Shown here piece by piece: positions 5,586 to 5,992 of a stretch of DNA of 5,992 nucleotides. A program made the translations under genes and the position numbers. The stretch spans positions 491,760-497,751 of the forward strand of contig NZ_ML142851.1 in NCBI RefSeq assembly GCF_004138495.1. The letters run 5' to 3'. The stretch is from Phytoactinopolyspora endophytica. Its GTDB lineage: Bacteria; Actinomycetota; Actinomycetes; Jiangellales; Jiangellaceae. The notes under the pieces were generated by a model that was not told the DNA's origin, searched no databases, and saw only the letters and a list, made by a program, of their open reading frames with translations. Each line of letters opens with the position of its first letter. Position 1 is the stretch's first letter.

Positions 5586-5603
5586 CTCAGCCTGTGCTTG
5601 TAT
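5574..5603 (+). promoter_or_regulatory. Candidate promoter for the alpha/beta hydrolase gene
   Basis: A perfect -35 hexamer TTGACA (5574-5579) is followed, after 18 nt, by TTGTAT (5598-5603). The latter is a weak -10 (three matches) preceded by TG one base before it, an extended -10 feature. Transcription would begin about 30 nt before the ATG at 5645. The spacer 5539-5644 is visibly more AT-rich than the coding DNA around it. Confidence 0.45.
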
Positions 5604-5612
5604 GACGAGGAA

Positions 5613-5642
5613 CTAACCACATTAAACATTCGAAGGGGTTAG
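5613..5642. promoter_or_regulatory. Candidate operator 2: CTAAC-N20-GTTAG over the hydrolase leader
   Basis: CTAACC (5613-5618) and GGTTAG (5637-5642) form a 6-bp dyad, 30 bp long when counted on the CTAAC/GTTAG arms. It is identical in geometry to operator 1, with centres 57 bp apart. It overlaps the ribosome-binding purines GAAGGGG (5632-5638) and would lie downstream of the proposed promoter, consistent with repression by a roadblock. Confidence 0.5.
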
Positions 5643-5644
5643 AA

Positions 5645-5992
5645 ATGAACTCGGTTCACTACCGGACCGCCACCGTCGAGGGCCACGAGATCTTCTACCG
5701 CGAAGCCGGCCCTGCCGACGCCCCCGCCATCGTCCTGCTGCACGGCTACCCAACCAGCTCGTTCATGTTCCGCGAACTCATCCCGCTGCTGGCCGGGGAC
5801 TACCACGTCATCGCGCCGGACCACCTCGGCTTCGGCCACTCCGACGCTCCCCCCTTGGGGGAGTTCGCCTACACCTTCGACGCCCTCGCCGAGCTCACCT
5901 CCGGGCTGCTCGACCAACTGGGCCTGGACCGCTACGCCCTCTACGTCCAGGACTACGGCGCCCCCATCGGATGGCGCCTCGCGCTCAAGCAC
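5645..5992 (+). CDS. Alpha/beta hydrolase, epoxide hydrolase/dehalogenase-like (3' end missing)
   Basis: The first 116 residues show the start of an alpha/beta-hydrolase fold. There is an early strand pair ([12 protein letters not shown]), the oxyanion-hole motif H33-G-Y-P36 after IVLL, and [11 protein letters not shown] (57-67). The nucleophile-elbow region is [11 protein letters not shown] (101-111), where D103 would be the nucleophile. An aspartate there, with HGYP, points to the epoxide hydrolase / haloalkane or haloacetate dehalogenase branch and not to serine esterases. The His/acid part of the triad lies beyond the right edge, so the substrate cannot be named. ATG 5645 follows GAAGGGG (5632-5638) with a 6-nt spacer. 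The gene is divergent from the CGNR regulator and may be controlled by it; a link to phenylacetate epoxide chemistry is possible but unsupported. Confidence 0.85.
   Translation, partial: MNSVHYRTATVEGHEIFYREAGPADAPAIVLLHGYPTSSFMFRELIPLLAGDYHVIAPDHLGFGHSDAPPLGEFAYTFDALAELTSGLLDQLGLDRYALYVQDYGAPIGWRLALKH

Overview
The window is GC-rich and carries closely spaced genes, GTG starts and actinobacterial-type protein sequences. This suggests a high-GC actinomycete, perhaps of the Pseudonocardia type; that placement is inferred from protein flavour and base composition only. Nearly all of the first 5 kb is a catabolic operon for aerobic phenylacetate breakdown by the CoA-thioester (paa) route. The last kilobase is a separate divergent pair, a small zinc-finger regulator and an alpha/beta hydrolase.

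Layout. Bases 1-573 hold the end of paaZ (oxepin-CoA hydrolase part of the bifunctional ring-opening enzyme). They are followed by paaA (634-1623), paaB (1670-1960), paaC (2095-3225), paaD (3222-3926) and paaE (3927-5009), all on the plus strand. PaaA, PaaB, PaaC and PaaE form the multicomponent monooxygenase that converts phenylacetyl-CoA to its 1,2-epoxide, and PaaD helps mature its metal centres. PaaZ then opens the oxepin-CoA made from the epoxide. A GC-rich hairpin (5025-5055) separates paaE from the convergent gene at 5059-5538 (minus strand), an ABATE/CGNR zinc-finger protein. The divergent spacer 5539-5644 leads to an epoxide-hydrolase/dehalogenase-like gene that runs off the right edge.

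The unusual content lies between and inside the paa genes. The paaZ-paaA and paaA-paaB junctions carry two copies of the same module of about 80 bp. Each has a 15-bp inverted repeat whose left arm encodes the same C-terminal SHDH tail on the upstream protein, a conserved loop, and the next gene's ribosome-binding site. The paaB-paaC junction carries a different but equally tidy double hairpin that seems to have pushed the paaC start downstream. The paaC-paaD and paaD-paaE junctions overlap or abut and have no such element. PaaC and PaaD are also longer than usual. PaaC has two low-complexity insertions, one built of nested inverted repeats and one containing a 15-bp, three-copy tandem repeat. 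PaaD has an N-terminal extension and an expanded linker. Finally, the divergent spacer holds two identical-geometry dyads, CTAAC-N20-GTTAG, which look like operators.

No RNA gene, CRISPR array, transposase or defence system is visible. The best candidates for something undescribed are the junction elements, the intragenic insertions and the paired operators.
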